Origin: Collinsella aerofaciens
Lineage (GTDB): Bacteria > Actinomycetota > Coriobacteriia > Coriobacteriales > Coriobacteriaceae
Reading direction: 5' to 3'
Assembly: GCF_018785245.1 (NCBI RefSeq)
Contig: NZ_WQPL01000007.1
Coordinates: forward strand, 62,001-126,000
DNA: 64,000 nucleotides
The notes below the pieces were generated by a model. That model did no database searches and was not told the origin of the DNA. It saw only the letters and a program-made list of their open reading frames with translations. The position numbers were made by a program, and so were the translations under genes. This document shows, piece after piece, positions 52,731 through 62,002 of the stretch; the first letter of the stretch is position 1, and the number at the start of each line of letters is the position of its first letter.

Positions 52731-53495
52731 ATGGCAGGAAGACGCGAAAAATTGCGCCGCGTCGGGATCATCCCCGAATATCGCGGTTTTACCCCCGATG
52801 GCCTGGCGAGCGGAGACGCTATCGATATGACAGTCGACGAGCTCGAGGTCTTGCGCCTATGCGACCTGGAAGGCTTCAATCAGGAGGAAGTCGCCCAGTG
52901 CATGGGCATTGCCCGCGCCACGGTGGCGGCAATCTGCAGCCGCGCGCATCGCAAGGTGGCAAACGCGCTGGTCAATGGACGGGCGATCGTCATCGAAGGC
53001 GGAAACATCGCGTACTCCCCCATCACCACGACAACGGCCGCATGGCCAGCAAAGGAGGCTGACACCATGAGGGTGGCAACGACGTACGACAACGGCAACA
53101 TCTTTATGCACTTTGGCCGCAGCGAACAGTTCAAGATCTATGACATCCAGGATGACAAGGTGCTCAACGAGCAGGTCGTAGGCACCGGTGGCACCGGCCA
53201 CGGCGCCTTGGCGGGCCTGCTTGCCAACGGTGGCGTTGACACGCTCATCTGCGGCGGCATCGGCGGTGGCGCTATCAACGCGCTTGCTCAAGCCGGCATC
53301 ACGGTATACGCAGGCGCCCAGGGCAGCTGCGATGCGTGCGTCGAGGCCCTTATCGCCGGCACGCTCGCACAGAACGGCGAGGCCACGTGCGGCTGCCACG
53401 GCCATGACCACGAGCACGCACATGAGCATGGCGAGTCCTGTGGTTGTCACGGCCATCACGAGCACGAGGGCCACGAGGGCTGCGGCTGCCACTAG
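52731..53495 (+). CDS. DUF134 HTH fused to NifX/NifB-like cofactor domain, with metal-binding tail
   Basis: A 254-residue fusion. Residues about 1-95 are a DUF134 domain: PEYRGFTPDG, MTVDELEVLRLCDLEGFNQEEVAQCMGIARATVAAI (helix-turn-helix). Residues about 112-215 form a dinitrogenase FeMo-cofactor-like domain (MRVATTYDNGNIFMHFGRSEQFKIYDI; LICGGIGGGAINALAQAGI). The last about 35 residues are very rich in His and Cys (CGCHGHDHEHAHEHGESCGC), likely binding metal. ATG 52731 follows GGAG. I infer a metal- or FeS-responsive regulator acting on its own promoter. Confidence 0.87.
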   Translation: MAGRREKLRRVGIIPEYRGFTPDGLASGDAIDMTVDELEVLRLCDLEGFNQEEVAQCMGIARATVAAICSRAHRKVANALVNGRAIVIEGGNIAYSPITTTTAAWPAKEADTMRVATTYDNGNIFMHFGRSEQFKIYDIQDDKVLNEQVVGTGGTGHGALAGLLANGGVDTLICGGIGGGAINALAQAGITVYAGAQGSCDACVEALIAGTLAQNGEATCGCHGHDHEHAHEHGESCGCHGHHEHEGHEGCGCH

Positions 53496-53558
53496 CGGCA
53501 CGGCACCGCAAACTCGGGGCGCGACACAGAACGCAACCCAACAATCAAAGCCAACAAC

Positions 53559-53590
53559 AAAGGCCACCCGGTAGCTTCCGAGTGGCCTTT
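53559..53590. terminator. Hairpin between convergent genes
   Basis: AAAGGCCAC (53559-53567) and GTGGCCTTT (53582-53590) form a 9-bp stem between the DUF134 fusion and ffh; A/T-rich ends on both sides suit a two-way terminator. Confidence 0.6.
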
Positions 53591-53615
53591 GCCATATCAA
53601 GCTGGAATTACAGCA

Positions 53616-55091
53616 CTATTTCTTATTACGCATCTGCGCTTCCATTTGACGCAGCAGGTCCATATCGGACTTGGGGCCGCCCGTTCCCAGGCCGCCCATG
53701 CCGCCCAGCCCCATGGCATCCAAACCGGGAATATTGGGCATGCGCATCTTTTTGCCCTTCTTACCCTTCTTGCCCTTCTTGCCGCCGGCCTGCGCCTGAT
53801 TGGCCATCGTGCGCATGCGGCCCATCATCTTATTCATCTCGCCCCACTGCTTCATAAGGCTATTGACCTCGGTGGGGGTCACGCCGGCGCCCTTGGCAAT
53901 GCGGGCACGGCGCTGGCCGTTGATGATGGAGGGGCGAAGGCGCTCCTCCTTGGTCATCGACATGATGATGGCCTCGTTCTTATCGAAGATACCTTCGTCC
54001 AGATTGCCACCCATCCGGTTAAGCGCACGCTGGCCACCGGGGAGCATGCCCAGAATGCCCTTCATGCCGCCCATCTTCTTGACGGCCTTCATCTGGTCGA
54101 GCATGTCGTTCATGGTGAAGCCCTCGCGCAGCATGCGCTCGGCAGCCTCGAGCTGCTCGGCGTCGGCCGCCTCCTGGGCCTTCTCAATAATGCCGACAAC
54201 GTCGCCCATGCCCAAGATTCGCTTGGCCATACGATCGGGATAGAACGGCTCCAGCGAATCGGGCTTCTCGCCCATGCTCACGAACTTGATGGGCTTGCCG
54301 GTCACCTGGCGCACGGAAAGCGCGCCGCCGCCACGGGCATCGCCGTCGAGCTTGGAGATGATCACGCCGTCAAAGTCGGTACGCTCGGCGAAGGTCGAGA
54401 CGACGTTGACAATATCCTGGCCGGTCATGGCATCGACGACCATCAGCACCTGATCGGGCTTGACGGCCTTCTTGATGTCCACGGCCTCCTGCATCATCTG
54501 CTCGTCGATCTGCAAACGACCGGCGGTATCGACGATGACCACGTCACGCAGGTGGTCGACGGCCTCCTGAATGGCGCCCTTGGCGATGTCGACCGGGTGT
54601 GCACCGTCGCCTCGGAAGACCGGGACACCGATCTCTCCGCCGAGCGTGGCAAGCTGGTCGGCAGCGGCGGGACGGTAGACGTCGCACGCGGCGAGCAGCG
54701 GCGAGCGGCCCTGCTTCTTGAGCAGGTAGGCCAGCTTTACGGCCGCCGTAGTCTTACCGGAGCCCTGCAGGCCCACGAGCATGATGACATTGGGGATGCG
54801 GTTGCTAAAGACGAGCTTGCTCTCGGTGGAGCCGAGCATCTCGGTGAGCTCGTCGAGCACGATCTTGACGACGTTTTGCGCCGGCGACAGCGACTCCATG
54901 ACCTCGGCGGTCATGCAGCGCTCCTTGGTCTTGGCGACGAACTCCTTAACGACCTTAAAGTTAACGTCGGCCTCGAGCAGCGCCATGCGAATGTCGCGCA
55001 TGGCAGAGGTGATATCGGCCTCGGTCAGCTTGCCCTTGCCGCGCAGGCGGTCAAATGTGTCGTTGAGACGATCGCTCAGGGAATCAAACAC
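53616..55091 (-). CDS. ffh: Signal recognition particle protein Ffh
   Basis: A 491-residue SRP54 GTPase. N domain, then G domain with LQGSGKTTAAVKLAYLL, VVIVDTAGRLQIDEQMM and SKLDGDARGGGAL. The M domain (about 325-440) binds SRP RNA and signal sequences. The C-terminal end has an unusual lysine block (GGKKGKKGKKGKKMR) and glycine/methionine-rich tail. Located 10 bp after ftsY. Confidence 0.95.
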   Translation of the reverse strand: MFDSLSDRLNDTFDRLRGKGKLTEADITSAMRDIRMALLEADVNFKVVKEFVAKTKERCMTAEVMESLSPAQNVVKIVLDELTEMLGSTESKLVFSNRIPNVIMLVGLQGSGKTTAAVKLAYLLKKQGRSPLLAACDVYRPAAADQLATLGGEIGVPVFRGDGAHPVDIAKGAIQEAVDHLRDVVIVDTAGRLQIDEQMMQEAVDIKKAVKPDQVLMVVDAMTGQDIVNVVSTFAERTDFDGVIISKLDGDARGGGALSVRQVTGKPIKFVSMGEKPDSLEPFYPDRMAKRILGMGDVVGIIEKAQEAADAEQLEAAERMLREGFTMNDMLDQMKAVKKMGGMKGILGMLPGGQRALNRMGGNLDEGIFDKNEAIIMSMTKEERLRPSIINGQRRARIAKGAGVTPTEVNSLMKQWGEMNKMMGRMRTMANQAQAGGKKGKKGKKGKKMRMPNIPGLDAMGLGGMGGLGTGGPKSDMDLLRQMEAQMRNKK

Positions 55092-55101
55092 TAGTCACTC
55101 C

Positions 55102-56019
55102 TTAATTGGACTCGCCCACCAGGGCGCGGCAGAAATCTTTGGCATTGAACTCCTGCAGGTCATCGACCTGCTCGCCCACGCCCACGCGCAGAATCGGGAG
55201 CTTGAGTTTCTCGGCCACGGCCATGGCAATACCGCCCTTAGCCGTGCCGTCGAGCTTAGTCATGATAATACCGTCCAGGCCCAGTGTCTCGTTAAACTCG
55301 AGCGCCTGGTTCAGACCGTTCTGGCCGGTGGCGGCATCGATCACGAGCACGACTGAGACGGGCATGGGGCCGGCGGCCATATTGGCGGCGCGCTTACGCG
55401 TCACGTTAACCACCTTGTCAAGCTCCCGCATGAGCTCGGGGCTCGTGTGCAGACGACCGGCAGTGTCGATAAGCACCAGGTCGCTGCCGCGCTTGTCGGC
55501 CTCGTCGAGCACGTCGTAGCAAACACTTGCCGGGTCGGAGCCGCGGTCGCGCTTGATGACGGGGACGCCAGCGCGCTGGCCCCACACATCGAGCTGCTCG
55601 ATAGCGGCAGCGCGGAACGTATCGGCAGAGCCGATCACGACGTTCTTGCCGCGGGCGGCCATGGCGCTCGCGATCTTACCGACCGTCGTGGTCTTGCCAG
55701 CGCCGTTAATGCCCACAAACAGCACGCAGCTCGGCGTATCGGAGAACGGATCGCGCTCGATGGGCACAAAGTGCTGCTCAAGCTGCTCGGCCAGGGCACG
55801 GCGAAGCTGCGGAGCGGTCTTGAGGTTCTTCTTGGCCGCGGCATCGCGCAGGTCATCGGATACCTTGATCGCGACCTCGGCACCCATGTCACCCATAACG
55901 AGGGTGTCCTCTAGGTCCTCCCAAAAATCCTCGTCGACCTCGCCGCCAAAGTAAAAGACCTCGTTGAGGGCCTCGCGGCTGCGCTCAAGTCCGCGCGAGA
56001 GAGCATCGAAGAATCCCAT
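55102..56019 (-). CDS. ftsY: SRP receptor FtsY
   Basis: A 305-residue FtsY consisting of the NG domain only, with no acidic N-terminal A domain. GINGAGKTTTVGKIAS, LIDTAGRLHTS and TKLDGTAKGGIAMAVA are present. Starts inside the smc stop (TAATG). Confidence 0.95.
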   Translation of the reverse strand: MGFFDALSRGLERSREALNEVFYFGGEVDEDFWEDLEDTLVMGDMGAEVAIKVSDDLRDAAAKKNLKTAPQLRRALAEQLEQHFVPIERDPFSDTPSCVLFVGINGAGKTTTVGKIASAMAARGKNVVIGSADTFRAAAIEQLDVWGQRAGVPVIKRDRGSDPASVCYDVLDEADKRGSDLVLIDTAGRLHTSPELMRELDKVVNVTRKRAANMAAGPMPVSVVLVIDAATGQNGLNQALEFNETLGLDGIIMTKLDGTAKGGIAMAVAEKLKLPILRVGVGEQVDDLQEFNAKDFCRALVGESN

Positions 56020-59000
56020 TATGCATTCACGACCTTTCCGGTTTCGCGATCGAGTTTTTGCGAGACGACGCGACTGACGCCGTCGGCTTGCATCGAGACG
56101 CCGTAGAGGACGTCAGCGTCCTCCATAGTACGGCGCTGATGCGAGATAACCAAGAGCTGCGTATCGGAACGCAACACGTCGAGCGCGCCGATGAGCTTGG
56201 ACAGGTTGGCGTCATCGAGCGCCGCCTCGACCTCGTCCAGCACATAGAACGGCACCGTGCGCGTGCGGTACACGGCAAAGAGCAAGGCGAGCGCCGTCAA
56301 GCTCTTCTCGCCGCCCGACATGAGCATCATCTTGGTGATGCGCTTGCCACGCGGCTGCGCCACGACCTCGATGCCCGTCTCGGCCGGATGCTCAGGGTCG
56401 GTCATCTCCAGATGCGCCTGGCCACCCGGGAACAGCATGGCGAAGATCTCGCGGAAGTTCGCATCGACCTTCTCAAACGTCACCAGGAATGCCTTGCGCA
56501 TCTTGCGATCAATGGCCACCGTGATCTTGGTGAGCGCCTTGCGCGCGCTCTCCAAATCGGCCAGCTGCTCCTCGATGTAATCGGCGCGGCGCTTGAGCTG
56601 CTCGTACTCCTCCATGGCAACTTGGTTAACGGGACCAAGGTTGTTGATCTGGCGCACAAGCTGGTTGAGTTCGCGCTCGGCGGCATCGCGGTCCGTGGGC
56701 GCCGGAAGCATGAGCGCTTCCTCGAGTACCGTGGTGCCATCGGCGGTAATGGCCTTAATGGCGGCCTCTACCTGCACCTCGAGCTTGCCACGCGCGACCT
56801 TGAACTCGTTTTGCGCGGCGGAGGCGGTATCGACTCGCTCCTTAGCGCGGGCAACCTCTGCCTTGGCATCCTCGATGGTCTTCTTGAGCGAAGCGGAGTC
56901 CGCCTCCTCCAGAGAGGCCTGGTCACGCAGGCGCGCTGCCCAATCCGACGCGCGTTCCAACAGGGCAGAATAGCGTTCGTGCATGGGGTCGACGCGCAGG
57001 CGCAGCAGCTCGAGCGAGCGCGAAGCCTGGCGTGTTCCGCGGATACGACGGTCGATGCCCTCAAGACGATGCTCAAGGTCGGGCACGCGGCCCTTCAGCG
57101 AACGCAGGCGTTCGCTCGTCTGGGCTAGGCGAACCTTGGCATCGGCGAGCTTACCGGCTGCCTCGGAGTCGTCACGGCGCACGCGATCGAGCTCGTCGTT
57201 GGCTTCGGCAATCTGAAGAACCAGGTCGCCTGCCTGCGCACGGGCCTCGTCGCGCGAACGGGTGAGCTCGTCAACGCGCGGGCGCGCAGCGCGAACGGCC
57301 TCGGCGGCCTGCTCGCGGCGCTTGGAGATGCGCACGCGCTCGACCTCGGCATTGTTGGCGCTTTGCTCCAAGCGGCCGATCTCGGAGAGCAGCGAGCGGC
57401 GCTCGCCTTCAAGACGGGCGATCTCGCCGGCGGCATCGCCCTCAGCGGCACGCGCCTCTTCGACGGCCGCATTCGCCTCGACGACCTGATCCGACACATG
57501 CTCAAACACGGCAGCCAGATCGGGCTCAAGCCCCTCCAGCTCGCGAATGCGACGCTTACGCTCCAGAGCACCCGAGGCCTCGCCAGCATCGAGGCCCACG
57601 CGCACCAGGCCGCCACAGCTCACGCGGGCGCCATCGGGAGTCACATAGGTCACACCGTCAACGACCGGCGCCAACAGCGCGGCAGCCAAGTCATCGACCA
57701 CGTAATAGCCGCCGAGCAGCGCCTCGACGACGGGTCCGTAGCCTGCGCGCACGGACAGACGATCAACCAGGCGGATACCGGCAGCGCCCTCAGCGGCGGT
57801 AGAGTCGCTCACGTCGCGCGCCACCAGCAGTGCTTCGCCCGAGGCCTTCTTTTGGTCCAGAGCCGCACGACCGGCACGCTCAAGCGCGGACGTATCGTCG
57901 AACAGAAGCGCATCGATATCGCCGGCGAGCAATTGCTCAACCAGGCCCTCAAGCTCGCGCGGGGCTTCGAGCACATCGCCCAGGCGACCCGTTACGTCAT
58001 CGCCCAGCGCACCCACCAGACGGCTCACGAGCGGCGAGCTGTCGGCCATGCGCGCATCAAGCTTCTTTTGGCTGGCAAGCTCCGAGCGCACCTCGGATAA
58101 CTTGTTGCGCGCCTCGCTCTCACGATTACGCAAGTCCTTCAGGGCCGCACGGGCGACCTCGGTGGCCTCACGCGCATCGACCTGAGCCTGGCGCGCCTCC
58201 TCAAGAGCGCCCTCAAGCTCCTCGGCGCGGTCGCGACGGCTCTCGAGCGAGGCCGTGACCTCCTCGAGCTGTTCATCGATCTGCTCCAGGCGCGAGGCAT
58301 ACATGTTGTCCTCGACCTCGGCATTGCTCAAGGAATCCTTCACCTTAGCGAGCTCGAGCGCGGCGTTATCGGCCACACGCTGCACATCGCGCTGCTCACG
58401 CGTGAGCTGCGAAATCTGATTGTCGAGCGCAACGCGACGCTCGTGGAGCTCAGCGGCAGCAGGACCAGCGGCGTCAACGTCCTCCTGAGCCTGCATGTGC
58501 GCACCGGTCACTTCCTCAAGCTGCGCACGCGCGTCCTCGAGCTCCTCGACCACGCGACGTCGCTGATGCTCGGAGCTCGAAATCTGCCCGCGCATGTCAG
58601 ACAGGCGCGACACCATGTTGTGGCCCTTTTCCTCGAGCAGGCGCATGTCGGAGTTAATGCGGCCGACCACATCTTGCATATGACGGCGCTGCTCGCCCAG
58701 GTCGCCCACAAACAGGCCCTTTTCCTCGAGCATAACCTGAAGCTTCTCGAGCTCGCGCTCCTTTTCGCCCAAGCGGTACTGCGCAAGCTCCAGCTCGGCG
58801 GCACCTTCCTTGGAACGGCTCTCCAAGTCATTCCACTGCGACTGCAGCGAACGCAGCTCGTCGACGGCTAGCATCTGCGTAAGCTCGTTCGCGCGCGAGG
58901 ACAGCTCTTTGTACTTGCGCGCGCGATCGACCTGACGCTCCAGCGGTCGCAGCTGACGGGCGATTTCCTTATTGATGTCGCGAGCACGCGTCAGATGCTC

Positions 59001-59555
59001 GTCCATCGACTTAATCTTTTTGAGCGCACGCTCCTTGCGGCGCTTGTGCTTGGAGATGCCGGCGGCCTCCTCGATGAGGGCGCGACGCTCCTCGGGGCGG
59101 CTCTGCAAAATGGCGTCGAGCTTGCCCTGGCTGATGATGGAATGCGTATCCTTGCCCAGGCCCGAATCGTGCAGGATGTCCTGAATGTCCATCAGGCGGC
59201 ACGGACTCGAGTTGATGAGGTACTCGCTTTCGCCCGAGCGATACATGCGACGGGTGATGGCGACCTCGTCAAAATCGACGGGCAGCATATGGTCCGAGTT
59301 ATCGAGCACCAGCGTGACCTCGGCGACACCCACCGGCTTGCGCGCTGACGAGCCCGAGAAGATGACATCCTCCATGGCCTGGCCGCGCAGCTGCTTGGCG
59401 CTCTGCTCGCCCAGGACCCACAGAATCGAGTCAGAGATGTTCGATTTTCCCGAGCCGTTGGGACCGACGATGACGGTCAGGCCCGGCTCAAACGTCATAT
59501 GGGCGCGGTCGGCAAACGACTTGAACCCTTTGAGCGTGAGGGACTTGAGATACAC
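56019..59555 (-). CDS. smc: Chromosome segregation ATPase SMC
   Basis: An 1178-residue SMC. Walker A in VIVGPNGSGKSNISDS at the N-terminus, a long coiled coil, a hinge around residues 505-660 (LVGALGDDVTGRLGDVLEAP), the returning coil, and C-terminal LMSGGEKSLTALALLFAVY with YVLDEVEAALDDANL. Length is normal. The order rnc-smc-ftsY-ffh is widely conserved. Confidence 0.96.
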   Translation of the reverse strand: MYLKSLTLKGFKSFADRAHMTFEPGLTVIVGPNGSGKSNISDSILWVLGEQSAKQLRGQAMEDVIFSGSSARKPVGVAEVTLVLDNSDHMLPVDFDEVAITRRMYRSGESEYLINSSPCRLMDIQDILHDSGLGKDTHSIISQGKLDAILQSRPEERRALIEEAAGISKHKRRKERALKKIKSMDEHLTRARDINKEIARQLRPLERQVDRARKYKELSSRANELTQMLAVDELRSLQSQWNDLESRSKEGAAELELAQYRLGEKERELEKLQVMLEEKGLFVGDLGEQRRHMQDVVGRINSDMRLLEEKGHNMVSRLSDMRGQISSSEHQRRRVVEELEDARAQLEEVTGAHMQAQEDVDAAGPAAAELHERRVALDNQISQLTREQRDVQRVADNAALELAKVKDSLSNAEVEDNMYASRLEQIDEQLEEVTASLESRRDRAEELEGALEEARQAQVDAREATEVARAALKDLRNRESEARNKLSEVRSELASQKKLDARMADSSPLVSRLVGALGDDVTGRLGDVLEAPRELEGLVEQLLAGDIDALLFDDTSALERAGRAALDQKKASGEALLVARDVSDSTAAEGAAGIRLVDRLSVRAGYGPVVEALLGGYYVVDDLAAALLAPVVDGVTYVTPDGARVSCGGLVRVGLDAGEASGALERKRRIRELEGLEPDLAAVFEHVSDQVVEANAAVEEARAAEGDAAGEIARLEGERRSLLSEIGRLEQSANNAEVERVRISKRREQAAEAVRAARPRVDELTRSRDEARAQAGDLVLQIAEANDELDRVRRDDSEAAGKLADAKVRLAQTSERLRSLKGRVPDLEHRLEGIDRRIRGTRQASRSLELLRLRVDPMHERYSALLERASDWAARLRDQASLEEADSASLKKTIEDAKAEVARAKERVDTASAAQNEFKVARGKLEVQVEAAIKAITADGTTVLEEALMLPAPTDRDAAERELNQLVRQINNLGPVNQVAMEEYEQLKRRADYIEEQLADLESARKALTKITVAIDRKMRKAFLVTFEKVDANFREIFAMLFPGGQAHLEMTDPEHPAETGIEVVAQPRGKRITKMMLMSGGEKSLTALALLFAVYRTRTVPFYVLDEVEAALDDANLSKLIGALDVLRSDTQLLVISHQRRTMEDADVLYGVSMQADGVSRVVSQKLDRETGKVVNA

Positions 59556-59565
59556 GGTTCCTCGC

Positions 59566-60291
59566 TTACACGTGCTTCTTGTTCAGAATCACGCCGTTGG
59601 TGGTGTAACCCATGCGATCGAGCGCTTCGAGCGCGGCGGCTCCCTCGGCTTCCTTCTTTGAGGAGCCGGAGCCGCGACCCTGACGAATACCATCGATCAA
59701 AACCACGGCGGTAAAGGTGGGCGCATGCGCCGGGCCCTCGGAGCCAACGAGCTTATACGCCGGGGGCTCGTGACCGTCGGCTTGCACGCACTCCTGCAAA
59801 AACGACTTGGGGTTCGCGGGATGCTCGGCGCGCTCGGAAGCCAAATGCGGCTTAAGCGTACGATGGATAAACTCCGCCGCAACGTCCCAGCCGGCATCCA
59901 GGTACAGTGCGCCCACGAGCGACTCGTAGACGTTCTCGAGCGCCGAATGCAGGCCGCGCGCACCGGTACCGGTCTCGGAGGCACCAAAGATGATGATGTC
60001 GTCGATGCCCAGCTCGTGAGAAACCTCGGACAGCGTAGCGCCCGAGACAAGCGACACCTTCAGGCGCGTGAGCTTGCCCTCGTCAAACTCAGGATAGGAC
60101 TCAAACAGGGAGCGTGCGACCACAGCACCCAAAATGGAATCGCCCAAGAACTCAAGGCGCTCATAGCTGGCAGAAACCGGCTGGCCCTCGACTGCCGAGG
60201 GATGCGTAAGGGCCGCGCGCAGCAGCACCTTATTATTGAACTCGTGGCCCAGGATTTCCTGGGCACGCGTAAGTCGTTCGGATAAAGCCAA
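59566..60291 (-). CDS. rnc: Ribonuclease III
   Basis: A 241-residue RNase III that cuts double-stranded RNA in rRNA and mRNA processing. Signature RLEFLGDSILGAVVA, second acidic site ENVYESLVGALYLD, and C-terminal dsRNA-binding domain (PKSFLQECVQADG; GSGSSKKEAEGAAALEAL). It follows acpP by 3 bp. Confidence 0.95.
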   Translation of the reverse strand: MALSERLTRAQEILGHEFNNKVLLRAALTHPSAVEGQPVSASYERLEFLGDSILGAVVARSLFESYPEFDEGKLTRLKVSLVSGATLSEVSHELGIDDIIIFGASETGTGARGLHSALENVYESLVGALYLDAGWDVAAEFIHRTLKPHLASERAEHPANPKSFLQECVQADGHEPPAYKLVGSEGPAHAPTFTAVVLIDGIRQGRGSGSSKKEAEGAAALEALDRMGYTTNGVILNKKHV

Positions 60292-60294
60292 GAC

Positions 60295-60537
60295 CTAGGC
60301 CTCCCTGGCGTTTTCGATCGCGTCGACGGCGTCGGCGACAGAGTTGAGCGAGAGCAGAGTCTCGTCATCGATCTCGAGGTTGAACTCGTCCTCGATAGCC
60401 GTAACCAGCTGCAGGCGCTCGAGCGAGTTGGCATCGAGGTCGTCAAAGGTGGTCTCATCGCTAATTTCGGCAACATCGACGCCCAGAACGTCAGCAGCGA
60501 CCTCGGCGATCTTGTCGAAGATTTCGGAGCGGTCCAT
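60295..60537 (-). CDS. acpP: Acyl carrier protein (variant attachment motif)
   Basis: An 80-residue ACP for fatty acid synthesis. ATG 60537 has GAGGA upstream. The 4'-phosphopantetheine Ser lies in DDLDANSLERLQLVTAIEDEF; the canonical Asp before it (DSL) is Asn here. The Ser itself is kept. Neighbours plsX and rnc fit the usual cluster. The change could affect recognition by the phosphopantetheinyl transferase. Confidence 0.92.
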   Translation of the reverse strand: MDRSEIFDKIAEVAADVLGVDVAEISDETTFDDLDANSLERLQLVTAIEDEFNLEIDDETLLSLNSVADAVDAIENAREA

Positions 60538-60651
60538 AGCGCTTCCTCTCATAGTGCATGAATACCAAAAGAATGGTACCGCCCGGGCGGTACCAAGACA
60601 CGGTTCTGATTCTACCCCACGACGTGCGCCCCAAGACGCATAACGCCGCTG

Positions 60652-61671
60652 TTATAAAACGATACCGTCCATAGAGTTGGCGACATTCTCGACCAGCCCC
60701 GCGCGCACGGCTTCGGCCGCCGCGAGCGTACCGTTTTTGACAGCCTCGACCGAGGTGGCGCCATGGCCGATCAGGACCACGCCGCGCAGGCCCAAAAGAA
60801 TCGCGCCGCCCTTGGCGTCGCCCGAAAGCTTGGCCTTAATCTCGCGCATCTGCTTTTTGATAAGCAGCGCGGCAATCTTGGTGCCGAGCGAAGACATAAA
60901 GACACCCTTGAGCTCCTGCAGCAAAAACTTGGCAGCACCCTCGGTGGCCTTGAGCGCAATATTGCCCGACATGCCATCGGCAACGACGACATCGAAGTTA
61001 CCTGAGGTGATGTCCGTTCCCTCGCAGTTACCAACAAAGCCGGGAACGGCGGCCTTCATAGCAGGGAAACAGGCCTTGGTAAAGTTGGAACCCTTCTCGT
61101 CCTCGGTGCCGTTGGCAAGCAGGCCCACGCGAGGATGCTCAATGCCCAGGACGACGCGGGCATAGGCGCTGCCCATCTGCGCAAAGCGCACCATATCGTC
61201 AACCTCGACATCGGGGTTGGCACCCATGTCGCACAGCACCGTCAGACCGCCGGCGCGATTGGGCAGTGCATTGGTCAGACAGGGGCGCACCGGCTGCTTT
61301 TTGCCTTCGGCCTGATACCTAAACGGCGTCACGTAGGCGGTCGCAGCAGCGGTCATGGCACCGGTCGAGCCGGCGGAGAAAAACGCATCCGCGTTGCCCT
61401 TCTTGATGGCGCGGCAAGAAAGAACGATCGACGACTTACGCTTGGTCATCACGGCGCGAATGGGATCGTCATCCATGGCGATAACGTCGGGCGCCTCAAG
61501 GGCCTCAACACGTGCATGGGAAGCTGCAAAGGGATTGACGATTTCGGCGGGGCCAGCTGCCAAGACCTCGATATCGGGATCGGAGGCAAGTGCAGCCTCG
61601 ATACCATCGAGAACAACCTGAGGTTTCTCGTCTCCGCCCACAACGTCTACACAAACGCGAACGTTACTCAT
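60652..61671 (-). CDS. plsX: Phosphate acyltransferase PlsX
   Basis: A 339-residue enzyme making acyl-phosphate from acyl-ACP for phospholipid synthesis. VCVDVVGGDEKPQVVLDG at the N-terminus (GGD motif), FFSAGSTGAMTAAATAYV, VLCDMGANPDVEVDDMVRFA and ARVVLGIEHPRVGLLANGTEDEKGS. ATG 61671 has AAGGAG at 7 bases. A terminator hairpin sits directly upstream of that site. Confidence 0.94.
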   Translation of the reverse strand: MSNVRVCVDVVGGDEKPQVVLDGIEAALASDPDIEVLAAGPAEIVNPFAASHARVEALEAPDVIAMDDDPIRAVMTKRKSSIVLSCRAIKKGNADAFFSAGSTGAMTAAATAYVTPFRYQAEGKKQPVRPCLTNALPNRAGGLTVLCDMGANPDVEVDDMVRFAQMGSAYARVVLGIEHPRVGLLANGTEDEKGSNFTKACFPAMKAAVPGFVGNCEGTDITSGNFDVVVADGMSGNIALKATEGAAKFLLQELKGVFMSSLGTKIAALLIKKQMREIKAKLSGDAKGGAILLGLRGVVLIGHGATSVEAVKNGTLAAAEAVRAGLVENVANSMDGIVL

Positions 61672-61686
61672 ATACATGCTCCTTAT

Positions 61687-61718
61687 ACAAAAATGGCCGA
61701 CTCATTGAGCCGGCCATT
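61687..61718 (-). terminator. Terminator between rpmF and plsX, abutting the plsX ribosome site
   Basis: On the minus strand AATGGCCGG/(T)CGGCCATT pairs (61692-61718) and runs into TTTTTG. Only four bases separate it from the AAGGAG of plsX, leaving no room for a promoter after it. Confidence 0.75.
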
Positions 61719-61758
61719 GTGGTTCCATTTGGAACGGCATCGCATCCAGAGTATACCG

Positions 61759-61938
61759 TTACTCGGTAACGATAACCTCGCGGTCCTTGTAGAAACCGCA
61801 GCTGGGGCACACGTGGTGCGGAAGCTTGACAGCACCGCAACGGGGGCACGTGGACTGAGCCGCAGCCGAGATCTTCATGTTGGCGGAACGACGGGTGTGA
61901 GTGCGGATACGACCCTGCTTTTGTTTAGGTACGGGCAT
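61759..61938 (-). CDS. rpmF: 50S ribosomal protein L32
   Basis: A 59-residue L32 beginning MPVPKQKQGRIRTHTRRSAN and carrying a four-cysteine zinc ribbon (CPRCGAVKLPHHVCPSCG), followed by FYKDREVIVTE. GGAAGG lies 5-10 bases upstream. It is the zinc-binding (C+) form. Between yceD and plsX, its usual place. Confidence 0.95.
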   Translation of the reverse strand: MPVPKQKQGRIRTHTRRSANMKISAAAQSTCPRCGAVKLPHHVCPSCGFYKDREVIVTE

Positions 61939-62002
61939 AGTGACCTTCCTTATGAACTATCCAGTGTGGCGATTACGCGCAAGTAGCGATACTACCACAG
62001 TT

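Noticed and set aside
53616-53800. Lys/Gly repeat at the end of ffh considered as a frameshift
   Set aside because: The frame continues to a sensible Met-rich end; variable basic tails are usual in Ffh.
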